NCBI RefSeq assembly: GCF_001612555.1
Contig: NZ_CP015110.1
Span: forward strand, 1,860,001-1,924,000
Direction of reading: 5' to 3'
DNA length: 64,000 bases
Source of the DNA: Acinetobacter sp. TGL-Y2
GTDB taxonomy: Bacteria; Pseudomonadota; Gammaproteobacteria; Pseudomonadales; Moraxellaceae
Shown: positions 19,514 through 28,815 of the stretch, piece after piece
Layout of the letters: each line of letters begins with the position of its first letter
How positions within the stretch are numbered: position 1 is the stretch's first letter
Translations under genes and position numbers: made by a program
The notes under the pieces: model-generated
The model's database searches: none
What the model saw: only the letters and a program-made list of their open reading frames with translations
Told to the model about the DNA's origin: nothing

Positions 19514-20263
19514 TTATTGGGAGTTAGCAGCAGCTTGTGGAATTTCGGCTGCAAGTGCTGATGTGGTTTCAACTGCTTGCCCACGTTGCCAGCTAAAACG
19601 CTTGGTGACAGGTGTGGAACCTTTCACACGAACCTCGATGAACTGCGGGCTAAAGCCTTTAGGCATGGTCCAGCGACCCGTTAGGCGTTGATAATCTTCA
19701 AAATTAAAATCATTTTCCGCAATAGGCACAACCAAAACTTCGGTGCCTTGAATCAGTCTTAACTCAATTTCACCTGAAGCACGGCGCTTGTTTGGGCTCA
19801 CCTGAACCAAATCAATTTGATATTCATAGGCATTTTCAGGCAATGAGGTCACGCCCAAGTTTTGCACGGTTAAACTCAAACCACCACGTTGACGCAGCAC
19901 TTCACGATAAATCGCGCTCATGCCTTGAATTTGAACTTTATCTGCTTTGGCCTGATTCAGCGCAGCATACATATCATTAGAGTTGGTCACTGCAACATCA
20001 CGTTCTTGAACAGCCGTATTTAAGCTTTTATTCAATACACTTAGATCATTTTTCTGCTTTTCAACCACTTCAACCAGTTGCTCCGCATCGGCATCATAAC
20101 CCACAACGGTGAGTCCTTGACGATGACCTACGGTATAACCTAACAGCATACTGCCTGCACACAGTACAACTCCACCCACCAAAAGTGGTGTGTTTCCTTT
20201 AAATAAAGATGTTTTGGTCTTCTTTGTAGGCTGAGGTAAGCTATGAATTTCTGTGTTCGGCAT
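19514..20263 (-). CDS. Membrane-anchored coiled-coil protein, DUF6776-like
   Basis: A 249-residue protein with a short cytosolic N-terminus, one membrane segment (about 28-47, LLVGGVVLCAGSMLLGYTVG), then a periplasmic coiled coil of roughly 60 residues (AEQLVEVVEKQKNDLSVLNKSL and following). The C-terminal beta-rich domain contains LSLTVQNLGV, ELRLIQGTEVLVVPI and GFSPQFIEVRVKGS. I recall a DUF6776 family of this architecture; the assignment is tentative and no function is known to me. It lies between argC and clpS on the same strand, 18 bases from clpS. Confidence 0.7.
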   Translation of the reverse strand: MPNTEIHSLPQPTKKTKTSLFKGNTPLLVGGVVLCAGSMLLGYTVGHRQGLTVVGYDADAEQLVEVVEKQKNDLSVLNKSLNTAVQERDVAVTNSNDMYAALNQAKADKVQIQGMSAIYREVLRQRGGLSLTVQNLGVTSLPENAYEYQIDLVQVSPNKRRASGEIELRLIQGTEVLVVPIAENDFNFEDYQRLTGRWTMPKGFSPQFIEVRVKGSTPVTKRFSWQRGQAVETTSALAAEIPQAAANSQ

Positions 20264-20292
20264 CGTAATCTCTAAATATTATTAGTATCAAG

Positions 20293-20324
20293 ACACACAT
20301 TTAACGCTAAAGTTAAATGTGTGT
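20293..20324. other. Intergenic hairpin between argC and the coiled-coil gene
   Basis: Perfect 13-bp arms ACACACATTTAAC / GTTAAATGTGTGT around a 6-base loop. No U-tract follows on the minus strand, so it may be an mRNA processing or stabilising structure rather than a terminator. Confidence 0.5.
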
Positions 20325-20342
20325 GAAGTTGAAAACGGTTTC

Positions 20343-21392
20343 TTATGGTAATAATCCGATGTTTTGTAAGCCTGCATCTTCTGCAAAGCCAAACATCAAG
20401 TTCATATTTTGTACTGCTTGCCCCGCTGCACCTTTGACCAGGTTGTCTTGTACAGACAAAACCACCAACTTTTTCGGTTGGGGTTTATACAATGCAATAC
20501 GCAGTTGGTTGGCACCGCGTACTGAGCGCGTTTCAGGTGAACTGTTCGCTGGCATCACATCGACAAACGTTTCATTGGCATAGAATTGCTCATACAATGC
20601 TTGTAAATCTAAAGCATCGCCTGCATCAGTCAAATCCACATAAATCGTGCTGAGCATACCACGAATCATCGGTACCAGATGCGGTACAAAGACAATGTGA
20701 TCAAACACATCTTTCAAACCCGAAATATTTTCTAAGGCTTCCACAATTTCAGGCTGATGACGATGTCCAGCCACGCCGTAGGCTTTAAAGTTATCAGCAT
20801 TTTCAGAATAGATCATACCTAAGCTTGCTTTACGTCCTGCGCCTGATACACCTGACTTTGCATCAATAATAATGCTTTCAGGTTTCACTAAAGCGTCAGT
20901 GTGTTTAAACAACGGTGCTAGACCAAGCTGAACTGTGGTTGGATAGCAACCTGGATTACCAATCACTTGGGCATTTTTAATTTTTTCACGATTGAGTTCT
21001 GATAAACCGTAAACAGAATCTTTTAACAATTCTGGACACGCATGTTGCATGCCGTACCATTTTTCAAATTGTTCTAAATCTTGTAAACGAAAATCTGCGG
21101 CTAAGTCTATAACTTTGGTATTTGCAGCCACCAATTCTTCGGCATGTTTCATTGCTACGCCATGGGGGGTCGCAAAGAATACGACATCGCATTGTTTAAG
21201 CGCTTCAATATTTAGATCTGAATAGCAAAGGTCTGTATGTCCACGTAGATTTGGGAACATATCATCGACACGGCGACCATTTTCAGTACGTGAAGTCAGT
21301 ACTTTTACCTGTACGTTTGGGTGTCGTAGTAAAAGACGTAACAATTCAACGCCTGTATAACCTGTACCACCCACAATACCTACTGAAATCAC
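20343..21392 (-). CDS. argC: N-acetyl-gamma-glutamyl-phosphate reductase
   Basis: NADPH-dependent reduction of N-acetylglutamyl phosphate in arginine synthesis. The first part is the dinucleotide fold [20 protein letters not shown]; the catalytic Cys lies in [15 protein letters not shown] place the start at GTG 21392, which has GAGGT about 7 bases before it and gives a 349-residue protein beginning at the usual point. An ATG at 21425 in the same frame would add 11 residues of non-family sequence. It is the second arginine gene in the window after argF. Confidence 0.93.
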   Translation of the reverse strand: MISVGIVGGTGYTGVELLRLLLRHPNVQVKVLTSRTENGRRVDDMFPNLRGHTDLCYSDLNIEALKQCDVVFFATPHGVAMKHAEELVAANTKVIDLAADFRLQDLEQFEKWYGMQHACPELLKDSVYGLSELNREKIKNAQVIGNPGCYPTTVQLGLAPLFKHTDALVKPESIIIDAKSGVSGAGRKASLGMIYSENADNFKAYGVAGHRHQPEIVEALENISGLKDVFDHIVFVPHLVPMIRGMLSTIYVDLTDAGDALDLQALYEQFYANETFVDVMPANSSPETRSVRGANQLRIALYKPQPKKLVVLSVQDNLVKGAAGQAVQNMNLMFGFAEDAGLQNIGLLP

Positions 21393-21585
21393 GATGTTTA
21401 CCTCTGTTTTGAGTGTTTCTAACAATGTTGAGAAGTATGACAGGAAGTTTTGAATTTCTGAACTGTTTTGCTCAGGTTTAAGTTCCTTTATTGCTCATTC
21501 TATTTTCTCACTTGTAATTGATAAAAATATACGCATAATTATTTTAGAGTATTTACTCTAATTTCAATAATAGGAACAATGCGTC

Positions 21586-22338
21586 ATGATAGGATCACGT
21601 GAATGGATGACATTAAGTGAGGGCAAGCTGAACTTCAAAGAGAAAACTCAGCTCATTAAACAGGTTTTAGTTCCTGCGACTTTGAATTACAGTAAAACAT
21701 TTATAAGGCAGTCCAAAAACTCACAACACTTTGAACTTAAGAATATTCAAATCCCCGATACTTCTATTGTTAAAGAAGCAATTTTTGAACTGGAAAATAC
21801 ACAGAATCAAGCAATCATTCATCACTCATGGCGTAGTTATATTTGGGGTGTTGCCATTGCACAAATTCAAGATTGGCAATTTGATGAAGAAAGCTTATTG
21901 ATCGCGAGTTTGATGCATGACCTGAGTCTAATTGAGCATTTAGAACACTACTCTTGTCAATGCTTTACTTTTGAAAGCTCCTTACGCTCAGAAAGCTTAT
22001 GTGTGAAACATCATTATCCTAAAGATAAAATAGACAATATTTCTAATGCGATCTGCTTACATATGAATGGTCATTTAGACAAAAATAATCAAAATTTATC
22101 TAAAGAAGTCTTACTACTTCAAAAAGCAACCTCATGTGATGTGATTGGAACTGATCTTGGTCATTTATCCATAGCATTTAAAGATGAGGTACTCTCACAT
22201 TACCCACGATCAAATTTCAATTCGACATTTAAAAAACTATTAAAAACTGAAACCAAAAAAAATCCCGATTCTAGAACAGCTTTACTGAGCAAATTAGGTT
22301 TGCCATTGATGATTTCAATGAATACATTTAAGGAATAG
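21586..22338 (+). CDS. HD-domain protein, possibly a metal-dependent hydrolase
   Basis: A 250-residue cytosolic protein. The HD-type metal site is visible as HHSWRSYIWG (about residue 83) and LLIASLMHDL (about 107), followed by a His in CLHMNGH near 160. The arrangement resembles cyanamide-hydratase-like HD proteins, but I cannot assign a substrate. It starts 3 bases before an alpha/beta hydrolase gene, so the two are likely co-transcribed. An alternative start is ATG 21604 (MTLSEGK). The coding region is AT-rich even for this genome, which hints at acquisition. Confidence 0.72.
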   Translation: MIGSREWMTLSEGKLNFKEKTQLIKQVLVPATLNYSKTFIRQSKNSQHFELKNIQIPDTSIVKEAIFELENTQNQAIIHHSWRSYIWGVAIAQIQDWQFDEESLLIASLMHDLSLIEHLEHYSCQCFTFESSLRSESLCVKHHYPKDKIDNISNAICLHMNGHLDKNNQNLSKEVLLLQKATSCDVIGTDLGHLSIAFKDEVLSHYPRSNFNSTFKKLLKTETKKNPDSRTALLSKLGLPLMISMNTFKE

Positions 22339-22341
22339 AAT

Positions 22342-23151
22342 ATGGACAATAACAATTTAATCCAAGCAACCATTCACTTTCATCAATATCCAATTAAAGT
22401 TGATGTTTATTCAAATCCAAGTCACCAACATAGTGTCATTATTTTACCTGCGCTCGGGATCACCATCCAAAAATATCAGAAATTGATTGGCTTACTTGTA
22501 GATCATCATTTCAATGTCATTGCAGCAGATTACCCTCATTGTGGTCGAAACACGCCTCTTGTTTCATCCGAAATTGATTTTGGTTATAAAGATTTACTGA
22601 CAGATTTTATACCTCAACTTGAGCAAATTTCTCGAGACACTTTTGGACAAGAACCTATTTTATTAGGTCACAGTTTAGGTGGGCATTTAGCAACACTGTA
22701 CGCTCAAAATCACGCTATAAAAGTGATCGGAATCGCAACTGGAAACATTGGTCTAAAATATTGGGATTTAAACGGTAAGTTCAATATTTTAAAAGCTGTG
22801 ACTATAATCAATGCGATGATATTGAAGGATGGGTACTTTGCAGGATACAAAATTGCTTTTGGCAACCGTGAAACAAAAACTCTTATGCGCGACTGGTCTA
22901 AGGTGATTTTTACTGGAAATTATAAGCACATCCAAAATGACCAATCCGTAAGTCACCAACCTGCTCTTTTCATTCATTTAAAAGAGGATGACTTTGCGCC
23001 AATGAGTTCAATGCTCGGTTTAAGTCGGTATTTTGACGATCCCACAGTAAAAACATTAAACTTAACAAACACGCTCAAAGGCAATCAACATTCAGCATGG
23101 ATTAAACAGCCTGACGAAATTGTGAAATTAATTAAGAGTTGGACACATTGA
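22342..23151 (+). CDS. Alpha/beta hydrolase
   Basis: A 269-residue predicted cytosolic hydrolase. The nucleophile elbow GHSLGGH lies at about residues 113-119, with the oxyanion region PALGITIQKYQ near 35. A late Asp in HLKEDDFAPMS and a His near the C-terminus (GNQHSAW) could complete a catalytic triad. It resembles serine aminopeptidase/lysophospholipase-like hydrolases, but the substrate is unknown. It follows the HD-domain gene by 3 bases and forms a two-gene unit with it. Confidence 0.8.
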   Translation: MDNNNLIQATIHFHQYPIKVDVYSNPSHQHSVIILPALGITIQKYQKLIGLLVDHHFNVIAADYPHCGRNTPLVSSEIDFGYKDLLTDFIPQLEQISRDTFGQEPILLGHSLGGHLATLYAQNHAIKVIGIATGNIGLKYWDLNGKFNILKAVTIINAMILKDGYFAGYKIAFGNRETKTLMRDWSKVIFTGNYKHIQNDQSVSHQPALFIHLKEDDFAPMSSMLGLSRYFDDPTVKTLNLTNTLKGNQHSAWIKQPDEIVKLIKSWTH

Positions 23152-23413
23152 AAAACCGTTATCTAAACCTATGAAATATTTAACCATTAGATTTATATTT
23201 TAAATATTTCTTATAAATCAAAATATTGGAATAAATAATGCGACTCTAATATCAAGTCTTAAGAAAAAGACGATAGAGTTTTTTTAAAAATATTGGGAGA
23301 AAATTTACATGAATTATTTTGATTTGAAAGATTTTGAAATAGGAAAAATAAAGATGATGAAGAAACAATATTAAAGTTAACTCTAAAAAATATAGCTTTC
23401 TCATTAGTTTAAA
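23152..23413. other. AT-rich intergenic region with a 21-codon ORF
   Basis: After the hydrolase, ACTCTA ... TAGAGT (from about 23242) could form a weak terminator-like hairpin followed by a T-run. From ATG 23310, preceded by GGGAG, a 21-codon frame runs to TAA at 23373 with charged sequence NYFDLKDFEIGKIKMMKKQY. It could be a small peptide or the rest of a decayed gene. The evidence is weak. Confidence 0.3.
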
Positions 23414-24094
23414 TCAACTAATCCACCACCACGGCATTGGAGTGGTTTTTAAAATTTTCCGATGCTGTTGAAAATTTACATCATACTTTTGAACTTCATT
23501 CCAAAAACTTGCACTGTGATCAAAGTGTTTAGTATGAGCAAGCTCATGTACACAGACATAGCGTGTAATTTCTTTCGAAAATAAAACTAAGCCCGAATTC
23601 AACATAATGTCATGCTTTGAGGTGCAACTTCCCCAACGTGTCTTCGGCTGCCGAATAGAACACTTCCCATAATGCAAATCACATGCTTGACTCACTTCTT
23701 GCAAATAAACAGGTAAATGCTGTTTTGCATACGCAATCACAAATGCTTTTAAATATGCTTCTGGTTGACGATCACTGATCAAAAGCTGATGATTTTCAAT
23801 GTCTAAATTAAAAGATTTTTTTTGTGTTTGATAGATAACAGTGAAAGGCTGATTTACATTAAACAGCTTTAATTCTGTTGGTAATGTTTTATCAATATGA
23901 ATGATTTTTTCTTGTTGTTTCTGCCAAGTCTCAATCAACCATTGCTCAGATTGATCGATAAACTGCTGGATTTGACGCTTTGTACAAAATACAGGTGCAG
24001 TTAAACGAATCTGAGTCTGATCTACTCGTAGGCGAAGTCGTGTAGAGCGGATATTCCGAGTGATTTGAATTTCAGGTAAGTCAGATAGAGTCAT
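23414..24094 (-). CDS. YgjP-like (DUF45, M48-type) zinc metallopeptidase
   Basis: A 226-residue protein with the zincin motif HELAH in CVHELAHTKHFDHSASFW, including the third His ligand HFDH, at about residues 177-193. The N-terminus has the family's IRSTRLRLRVDQTQIRLTAP segment. Upstream of the zinc site is RWGSCTSKHDIMLNSGLVLFS, also typical of YgjP. No signal peptide is seen, so it is likely cytosolic. The physiological substrate of the family is unknown. It is followed downstream by the hydrolase unit in convergent orientation. Confidence 0.85.
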   Translation of the reverse strand: MTLSDLPEIQITRNIRSTRLRLRVDQTQIRLTAPVFCTKRQIQQFIDQSEQWLIETWQKQQEKIIHIDKTLPTELKLFNVNQPFTVIYQTQKKSFNLDIENHQLLISDRQPEAYLKAFVIAYAKQHLPVYLQEVSQACDLHYGKCSIRQPKTRWGSCTSKHDIMLNSGLVLFSKEITRYVCVHELAHTKHFDHSASFWNEVQKYDVNFQQHRKILKTTPMPWWWIS

Positions 24095-24112
24095 ATTGTT
24101 CTTTTAATTTTA

Positions 24113-24220
24113 AAATCCTCCCCAACCCTCCTTTTTTAAAGGAGGGAGCAAAACCTAATTCTATGCGAAATTATGGGTTTTAAATCCCCCTTTAGCAAAG
24201 GGGAAATAGGGGGATTTTAT
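24113..24220. repeat. Palindromic GGGG/CCCC intergenic element, copy A
   Basis: A compound palindrome between rpiA and the YgjP-like gene. The left half contains CCCTCCTTTTTTAAAGGAGGG. The right half contains AAATCCCCC ... GGGGGATTT around CCCCTTTAGCAAAGGGG. The outer ends AAAATCCTCCCC and GGGGGATTTT are roughly inverted. Two diverged relatives occur in this window at 41206-41312 and 59575-59712. It could act as a terminator for both convergent units. Confidence 0.75.
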
Positions 24221-24228
24221 AGTACAAG

Positions 24229-24912
24229 TTAAACCGCAGTACGCTCTTCAATACCGTTGTCTGTCGCCACCACAGCAACATCCGCTTTATTGATTGCGAA
24301 AATACCATTACACACCACACCTGGAATGTCATTGATATCTTTTTCAAGCTGCAAAGCGTTTAAAATATTCAAGTTATGAACATCTAAAATCACATTACCA
24401 TTGTCTGTCACTACGCCTTCACGATAGACAGGGTCACCGCCCATAGAGACGATTTTACGTGCTACAGCAGAACGCGCCATTGGAATCACTTCAACTGGAA
24501 GTGCAAAACCACGACCCAATTGATCCACCCATTTTGAGTCATCGACGATACAAACGAATTTTTTAGCAATCGATGCCACAATTTTTTCACGCGTCAAGGC
24601 AGCACCACCACCTTTGATCATATGCATATGACGGTCAATTTCATCCGCACCATCGACATACGCATCTAAACCACCAACATGGTTCATGTCCACCACTTCA
24701 ATGCCTAATTTTTTAAGACGTTGTGCAGTCGCTTCTGAACTTGCAACCGCCGCCTCAAGTTGCAGCTCTGGCAATAATTCAATGAGGAAATTTACAGTAC
24801 TTCCTGTACCGACACCCAAAATACCGCCTTTCGGTAAGTGCTTTAACGCAGCTTTCGCGGCAGCTTGTTTCTTTTCATCTTGGGTAGCATACAGACTCAT
24901 AACTTGGCTCAA
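24229..24912 (-). CDS. rpiA: Ribose-5-phosphate isomerase A
   Basis: Interconverts ribose 5-phosphate and ribulose 5-phosphate in the pentose phosphate pathway. The 227-residue protein carries family motifs [36 protein letters not shown] and [14 protein letters not shown] with catalytic acidic and lysine residues. A second possible start is ATG 24900, four codons in. The gene is divergent from ilvA across 95 bases and is followed by the palindromic repeat. Confidence 0.96.
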   Translation of the reverse strand: MSQVMSLYATQDEKKQAAAKAALKHLPKGGILGVGTGSTVNFLIELLPELQLEAAVASSEATAQRLKKLGIEVVDMNHVGGLDAYVDGADEIDRHMHMIKGGGAALTREKIVASIAKKFVCIVDDSKWVDQLGRGFALPVEVIPMARSAVARKIVSMGGDPVYREGVVTDNGNVILDVHNLNILNALQLEKDINDIPGVVCNGIFAINKADVAVVATDNGIEERTAV

Positions 24913-25007
24913 CTAAATTTTGACATTTGTTGCTGATTTTACAGCCTAAATGTACAGGGGTTTGTTACAATAAATGCCTATTTTAAACTGTTAGATGGAA
25001 AATTAAC

Positions 25008-26546
25008 ATGCTGTCTCGTATGGTTCGACAAATATTACAAGCAACAGTCTACGATGTTGCAATTGAAACCCCACTCGAAGCAGCACCCCGAATTAGTGAA
25101 AAACTGAATAATAACATTCGCTTTAAACGCGAAGACTTACAACCCGTATTTTCATTCAAATTACGTGGCGCGTATAACCGCATTAGCCAACTGCCAAAAT
25201 CACAACTTGAACGCGGTGTGATTACAGCATCGGCAGGAAATCATGCGCAAGGCGTAGCACTATCTGGTCAAAAGCTTGGAATTCGCGCGATTATTGTCAT
25301 GCCAAAAACCACACCTGACATTAAAGTTCAGGCTGTAAAGCGCTTAGGTGGTGAAGTAGTGTTATATGGTGACTCTTTCGATGTTGCCAATAAATATGCG
25401 ATTCAACGTGCAACTGATGAAAGTATGACTTTTATTCCGCCTTATGACGATGAACTGGTCATGGCAGGTCAAGGCACCATTGCCAATGAAATTTTACGTC
25501 AATGGCGTGATGTCGATTATGTTTTTGTCGCAGTTGGTGGTGGCGGTCTGATCGGCGGTGTAGCGGCGTACTTGGGTGAAGTTGCCCCACACGTTAAAGT
25601 GATTCCTGTTGAATATGATGAATCTGCTTGCCTTAAAGCAGCCTTTGAATCTGGCGAACGTGTAATTTTACCTTCTGTAGGTTTATTTGCAGATGGCACG
25701 GCGGTAGCGCAAATTGGTGAAAAGCCATTTGAAGTGATTCAATGGATAAAGTCTGATAACTCAGGTCCTATCGTTGAACGCGAAGTGGTGCTCGTGAACA
25801 CAGACGAGATCTGTGCTGCCATTAAAGACACCTATGATGAATGTCGAAGTATTGTTGAACCTTCAGGTGCGATGGCGCTTGCGGGCATTAAAAAATACGT
25901 TGCTCAGCACGGTATAGAAAACAAAAACATGGTGTCAATTGTTTGCGGTGCAAACATGAACTTTGATCGCCTACGCTATATCGCTGAGCGGACTGAACTA
26001 GGTGAACGTAAAGAAGCGATTTTTGCAGTCACCATTCCAGAAGAAAAAGGTTCATTCCTAAATTTCTGCCGTGCGCTTCAAGGTCGTAACATCACTGAAT
26101 TTAACTACCGTGCCAGTGATTCATCTGCCGCTCAAGTCTTTGTCGGTATTAGCTTAAAAGAGGGTGAAAAAGAGCGCCATGATATTTTTGACTTACTCAA
26201 AGTCCAATATGATGTCGATGATTTATCAGATGACGAAGTCGCAAAACTTCATATTCGTTATTTGATTGGTGGTCATGCCAATATTGAAAATGAGCGCTTG
26301 TTCCGTGTCGAATTCCCTGAACGCCCAGGTGCTTTACTCACCTTCTTGGATCGACTTGGCCCTACGCATAACATTACCCTTTTCCATTACCGTAATCATG
26401 GTGCTGCGGAAGGTCGTGTCTTAGTCGGGCTTGAAGCAACGGACGCCAAACAAAACCCAGATGGACTGATTGAGACCTTAGAAAGCATCACCTATCCATA
26501 CGATGAAATTACTAACAACTTGGGTTATCAGCGTTTCTTAAAATAA
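25008..26546 (+). CDS. ilvA: Threonine ammonia-lyase, biosynthetic
   Basis: PLP enzyme that deaminates threonine to 2-oxobutyrate, the entry to isoleucine synthesis, normally inhibited by isoleucine. The 512-residue length matches the biosynthetic form with two ACT-like regulatory domains. The PLP lysine is in FKLRGAYNR (about residue 59), the phosphate-binding loop is VGGGGLIGG (about 181-189), and ASAGNHAQGVA follows the lysine. The ACT-like repeats begin near EEKGSFLNFCRAL and FPERPGALLTFLDRL. It ends at a strong terminator. Confidence 0.97.
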   Translation: MLSRMVRQILQATVYDVAIETPLEAAPRISEKLNNNIRFKREDLQPVFSFKLRGAYNRISQLPKSQLERGVITASAGNHAQGVALSGQKLGIRAIIVMPKTTPDIKVQAVKRLGGEVVLYGDSFDVANKYAIQRATDESMTFIPPYDDELVMAGQGTIANEILRQWRDVDYVFVAVGGGGLIGGVAAYLGEVAPHVKVIPVEYDESACLKAAFESGERVILPSVGLFADGTAVAQIGEKPFEVIQWIKSDNSGPIVEREVVLVNTDEICAAIKDTYDECRSIVEPSGAMALAGIKKYVAQHGIENKNMVSIVCGANMNFDRLRYIAERTELGERKEAIFAVTIPEEKGSFLNFCRALQGRNITEFNYRASDSSAAQVFVGISLKEGEKERHDIFDLLKVQYDVDDLSDDEVAKLHIRYLIGGHANIENERLFRVEFPERPGALLTFLDRLGPTHNITLFHYRNHGAAEGRVLVGLEATDAKQNPDGLIETLESITYPYDEITNNLGYQRFLK

Positions 26547-26564
26547 GTCATTACTATTATTTAA

Positions 26565-26594
26565 AAAAAGAGCTTCAAAGATGAAGCTCTTTTT
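26565..26594 (+). terminator. Terminator of ilvA
   Basis: Arms AAAAAGAGCTTCA / TGAAGCTCTTTTT (26565-26577, 26582-26594) with an AAGA loop. This is a long perfect stem with the T-run built in. Confidence 0.92.
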
Positions 26595-26607
26595 CATGAC
26601 GAAATTG

Positions 26608-26926
26608 CTAGTAAATCGCTATATTTAGATCGCCATCATCATTAAAAGCTTGATTGAATTCTTGAACGATCATCTCAAGTTGCTGCTGATTTTGGGTAGG
26701 AAGGAGTAACCAGTAGGGATTTTCCCGATACACCACCAATAACGACAATTGATGCTCTTCTGCAACTTTTTTAATGTTATCGAAAATAATCGTCTCAGTG
26801 TGCTCCGTGAGATCCATTTCTTGATTAAATAACTCTTGTTCAAAGCCCTCTTCATTTTGTTCAAATAAGTTCGAAAGTTGCTGATCAATATCATTGTTTA
26901 ACTGCTGTGTATTGACATTAGACTTC
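26608..26926 (-). pseudogene. 3' part of a hypothetical gene cut by an IS
   Basis: The open frame runs from the IS edge (KSNVNTQQLNNDIDQQLSN...) through EMDLTEHTETIIFDNIKK to a stop at 26608. The longest ATG-started piece is 69 codons from 26817, but the upstream codons continue in frame to the IS. Its sequence is acidic and Gln/Asn-rich and ends DDGDLNIAIY. It joins in frame with the fragment at 28831-29089 across the insertion. I do not recognise the family. Confidence 0.65.
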
Positions 26927-26935
26927 TTTCATAAG

Positions 26936-27406
26936 TCATTTTTTATTCAGCTCCATGTTGTAAATTCCAGCAATTAAATTGAATCTTAAGCCCAGTCTTT
27001 TTCCACGGTTACGATATCGCTCAGCAAGAATTTTGAAAGTTTTCAAACTACCAAATATATGCTCAATGCCAATTCTCCTTTTATTGATTTCTTGATTATA
27101 CATTTTTAGCTCAGGATCCAGTTTGCAGCGCTTTTTTGCTTTTAATGGCAATAGGCTATTCGCATATACTGCATAAATCCCTTGATAGCCTTTATCTGCA
27201 AGAATGAAGGCACCTATAGGAATCTGATTCAAGTTACGTTTGAAGAGTTCAAAATCATGTACAGCACCACGACTCGTGCATAAACTTAGAATTTTCTGAG
27301 TCTTATAATGAATGATGGCTTGAACTTTGAAAGTATGTGCCTTCTTCTTCCCACTATAGCTTTTCTTCTGTTTTTTTAGGCCTTTGTATTGTAATTTCTG
27401 TGGCAT
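26936..27406 (-). CDS. IS5-family transposase, C-terminal frame (ORF B)
   Basis: DDE transposase C-terminal half. Visible are SLCTSRGAVHDFELFKRN, FILADKGYQGIY with the second catalytic Asp, and the terminal RRIGIEHIFGSLKTFKILAERYRNR, with the catalytic Glu in IEHIFG. It overlaps the first frame at a run of seven A (27374-27380 on the plus strand as T7). One base less would fuse the two frames, so production needs ribosomal frameshifting, or the run is a mutation. Confidence 0.8.
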   Translation of the reverse strand: MPQKLQYKGLKKQKKSYSGKKKAHTFKVQAIIHYKTQKILSLCTSRGAVHDFELFKRNLNQIPIGAFILADKGYQGIYAVYANSLLPLKAKKRCKLDPELKMYNQEINKRRIGIEHIFGSLKTFKILAERYRNRGKRLGLRFNLIAGIYNMELNKK

Positions 27407-27581
27407 CTACGATCACCACATTCCAATCAATGCCTTCGCCTTCTGGCAAATCCTTTGGTAAATTAAATAAATTCGACTTGATGAGGCAGTCCTCTACGTG
27501 GCGGACGATTCTTGAAGCTGTAGGCTCTGAAACACCATAACTTGTTGCGACATGGAACAATGTTCGGTATTCACGCCAATA
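27354..27581 (-). pseudogene. IS5-family transposase, first frame (ORF A), split by nested IS
   Basis: Continues from the segment at 28645-28815. The reading ILLCLS at the far side joins exactly to YWREYRTLFHVATSYGVSEPTASRIVRHV here once the nested IS and one 9-bp target copy are removed. It includes a helix-turn-helix (VSEPTASRIVRHVE) and the first DDE Asp in VVIVDATEI. The nested insertion inactivates this transposase. Confidence 0.8.
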
Positions 27582-27590
27582 ACTTAAGCA

Positions 27591-28644
27591 GGCTTTGTTG
27601 CACAAATGCTTGAGAGGCAGAGCTATCCCAAAGGATCCAAATTTAAGATACAATTTGGGTATGAGGGCGGCCTAATTCCGTGAATTTATTCAAGACTGCT
27701 ACACGTGCATGAATCTCATTCACCTGACTAGAGAAACTCCTTGCCGTTAATTTATCTCCCAATAATTTGATGCAATGCATCTTGGTTTCTACCAAACTTC
27801 GACGATGATAACCGGACCATTTTTTCCAAAGGGCTCTTCCTGAGAAGCACTGCTTCGCAAGATTGACTGTTTTCAATAACTCATTCCGCTCTATAGACCT
27901 CGCTTGTTTGTCTTTCCAAGGCTTTGCATTCTTTCTTGGCGGAATCACAGCATGCGCTTGTCGATCTGAAATGACTTGTCGGCAGTGTTTCGTGTCATAA
28001 GCCCCATCTGTATAGACAGAGTCAATCTGCTCATCCAATGGAATTTGAGCAAGCAAGTTGCCAAGAACCTGAGAGTCACTCACATTGTTCGTCGTGAGCT
28101 GAACAGCACGTATTTGCAGGGTTTCAGCATTTATACCGATATGAAGTTTACGCCATTGGCGACGGTATTCAGGCTGATGTTTCTTACGTTTCCATTCACC
28201 TTCACCTAGAAACTTTAAGCCAGTGGAGTCTATAAGTAGATGCAGTCCATCACGGCTCTTTTGGTAACTAACCGCAATATCAATGTGCTTTTGTCTTCTG
28301 CAGAGGGTAGAGTAATCTGGTGCGGTCCAGCCTAATCTACAAAGTTTAATGAGGCTTTGGACAAAGCCTGTGACCATACGTAAAGAGAGTCGAAATAAGG
28401 ATTTGATCATTAAGCAGCATTGAATAGCTGTATCGGAATATGTTTGATTTCGACCTTGTTTACCTTTTGGCTGAGCATACCATTGAGTGTTAGGATCAAA
28501 CCAAATGGAGATATTTCCTCGGTTGATTAAGGCTCGATTATAGGAAGACCAATTGGTTGTCCGATAGATTTTAGGTGTTGGCTTATTCATTTAGAAATTA
28601 TATTGATGAAGATGCCTTTAAGAACAGCTTTGTGCAACAAAGCC
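27591..28644 (-). mobile_element. Complete IS5-family element (IS903-like), 1054 bp
   Basis: Ends are GGCTTTGTTGCACAAA (27591-27606) and its exact reverse complement TTTGTGCAACAAAGCC (28629-28644). It is flanked by a 9-bp direct duplication and carries one full transposase gene. Nine-base duplications and these termini fit the IS903 group of the IS5 family. It sits inside the transposase gene of another IS5-family element. Confidence 0.95.
27643..28590 (-). CDS. IS5-family (IS903-like) transposase
   Basis: A 315-residue intact DDE transposase. The catalytic Asp residues are in LLIDSTGLKFLGEGEWK (about residue 119) and SVYTDGAYDTKHC (about 192). The C-terminal region RRSLVETKMHCIKLLGD carries the Glu. 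The N-terminus NKPTPKIYRTTNWSSYNRAL is typical of this IS group. It occupies nearly all of the 1054-bp element, and with intact ends and duplications it may still be mobile. Confidence 0.93.
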   Translation of the reverse strand: MNKPTPKIYRTTNWSSYNRALINRGNISIWFDPNTQWYAQPKGKQGRNQTYSDTAIQCCLMIKSLFRLSLRMVTGFVQSLIKLCRLGWTAPDYSTLCRRQKHIDIAVSYQKSRDGLHLLIDSTGLKFLGEGEWKRKKHQPEYRRQWRKLHIGINAETLQIRAVQLTTNNVSDSQVLGNLLAQIPLDEQIDSVYTDGAYDTKHCRQVISDRQAHAVIPPRKNAKPWKDKQARSIERNELLKTVNLAKQCFSGRALWKKWSGYHRRSLVETKMHCIKLLGDKLTARSFSSQVNEIHARVAVLNKFTELGRPHTQIVS

Positions 28645-28815
28645 ACTTAAGCATAGAAGGATTTGATCTTCTATGCTCAATTTAGGTGGTCTGCCTTTGG
28701 CAGGAACATGCATATTAAGTTGCTCAACCATTAAATAAAAGGTTGACCATGAGATGCCTGTATATCGCTTGAACTGTGTTTCAGAAAGCTTTTTGAATCG
28801 ATGTATTTCATTCAA
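28645..28815 (-). pseudogene. N-terminal part of the outer IS5-family transposase
   Basis: Starts MNEIHRFKKLSETQFKRY at 28815 and continues through the predicted DNA-binding region GISWSTFYLMVEQLNMHVPAKGRP to ILLCLS. At that point the nested IS begins and replaces the rest of the frame with unrelated codons. It resumes at 27581. Confidence 0.8.

Larger units (their letters stand above)
27582..28653. repeat. 9-bp target duplications of the nested IS
   Basis: ACTTAAGCA occurs at 27582-27590 immediately before the left end of the nested element and at 28645-28653 immediately after its right end. Exact identity indicates a fairly recent, unrearranged insertion. Confidence 0.95.

Noticed and set aside
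24113..24220. CRISPR-like repeat
   Set aside because: Only one compound palindrome is present; no regularly spaced direct repeats with spacers, and no cas genes nearby.
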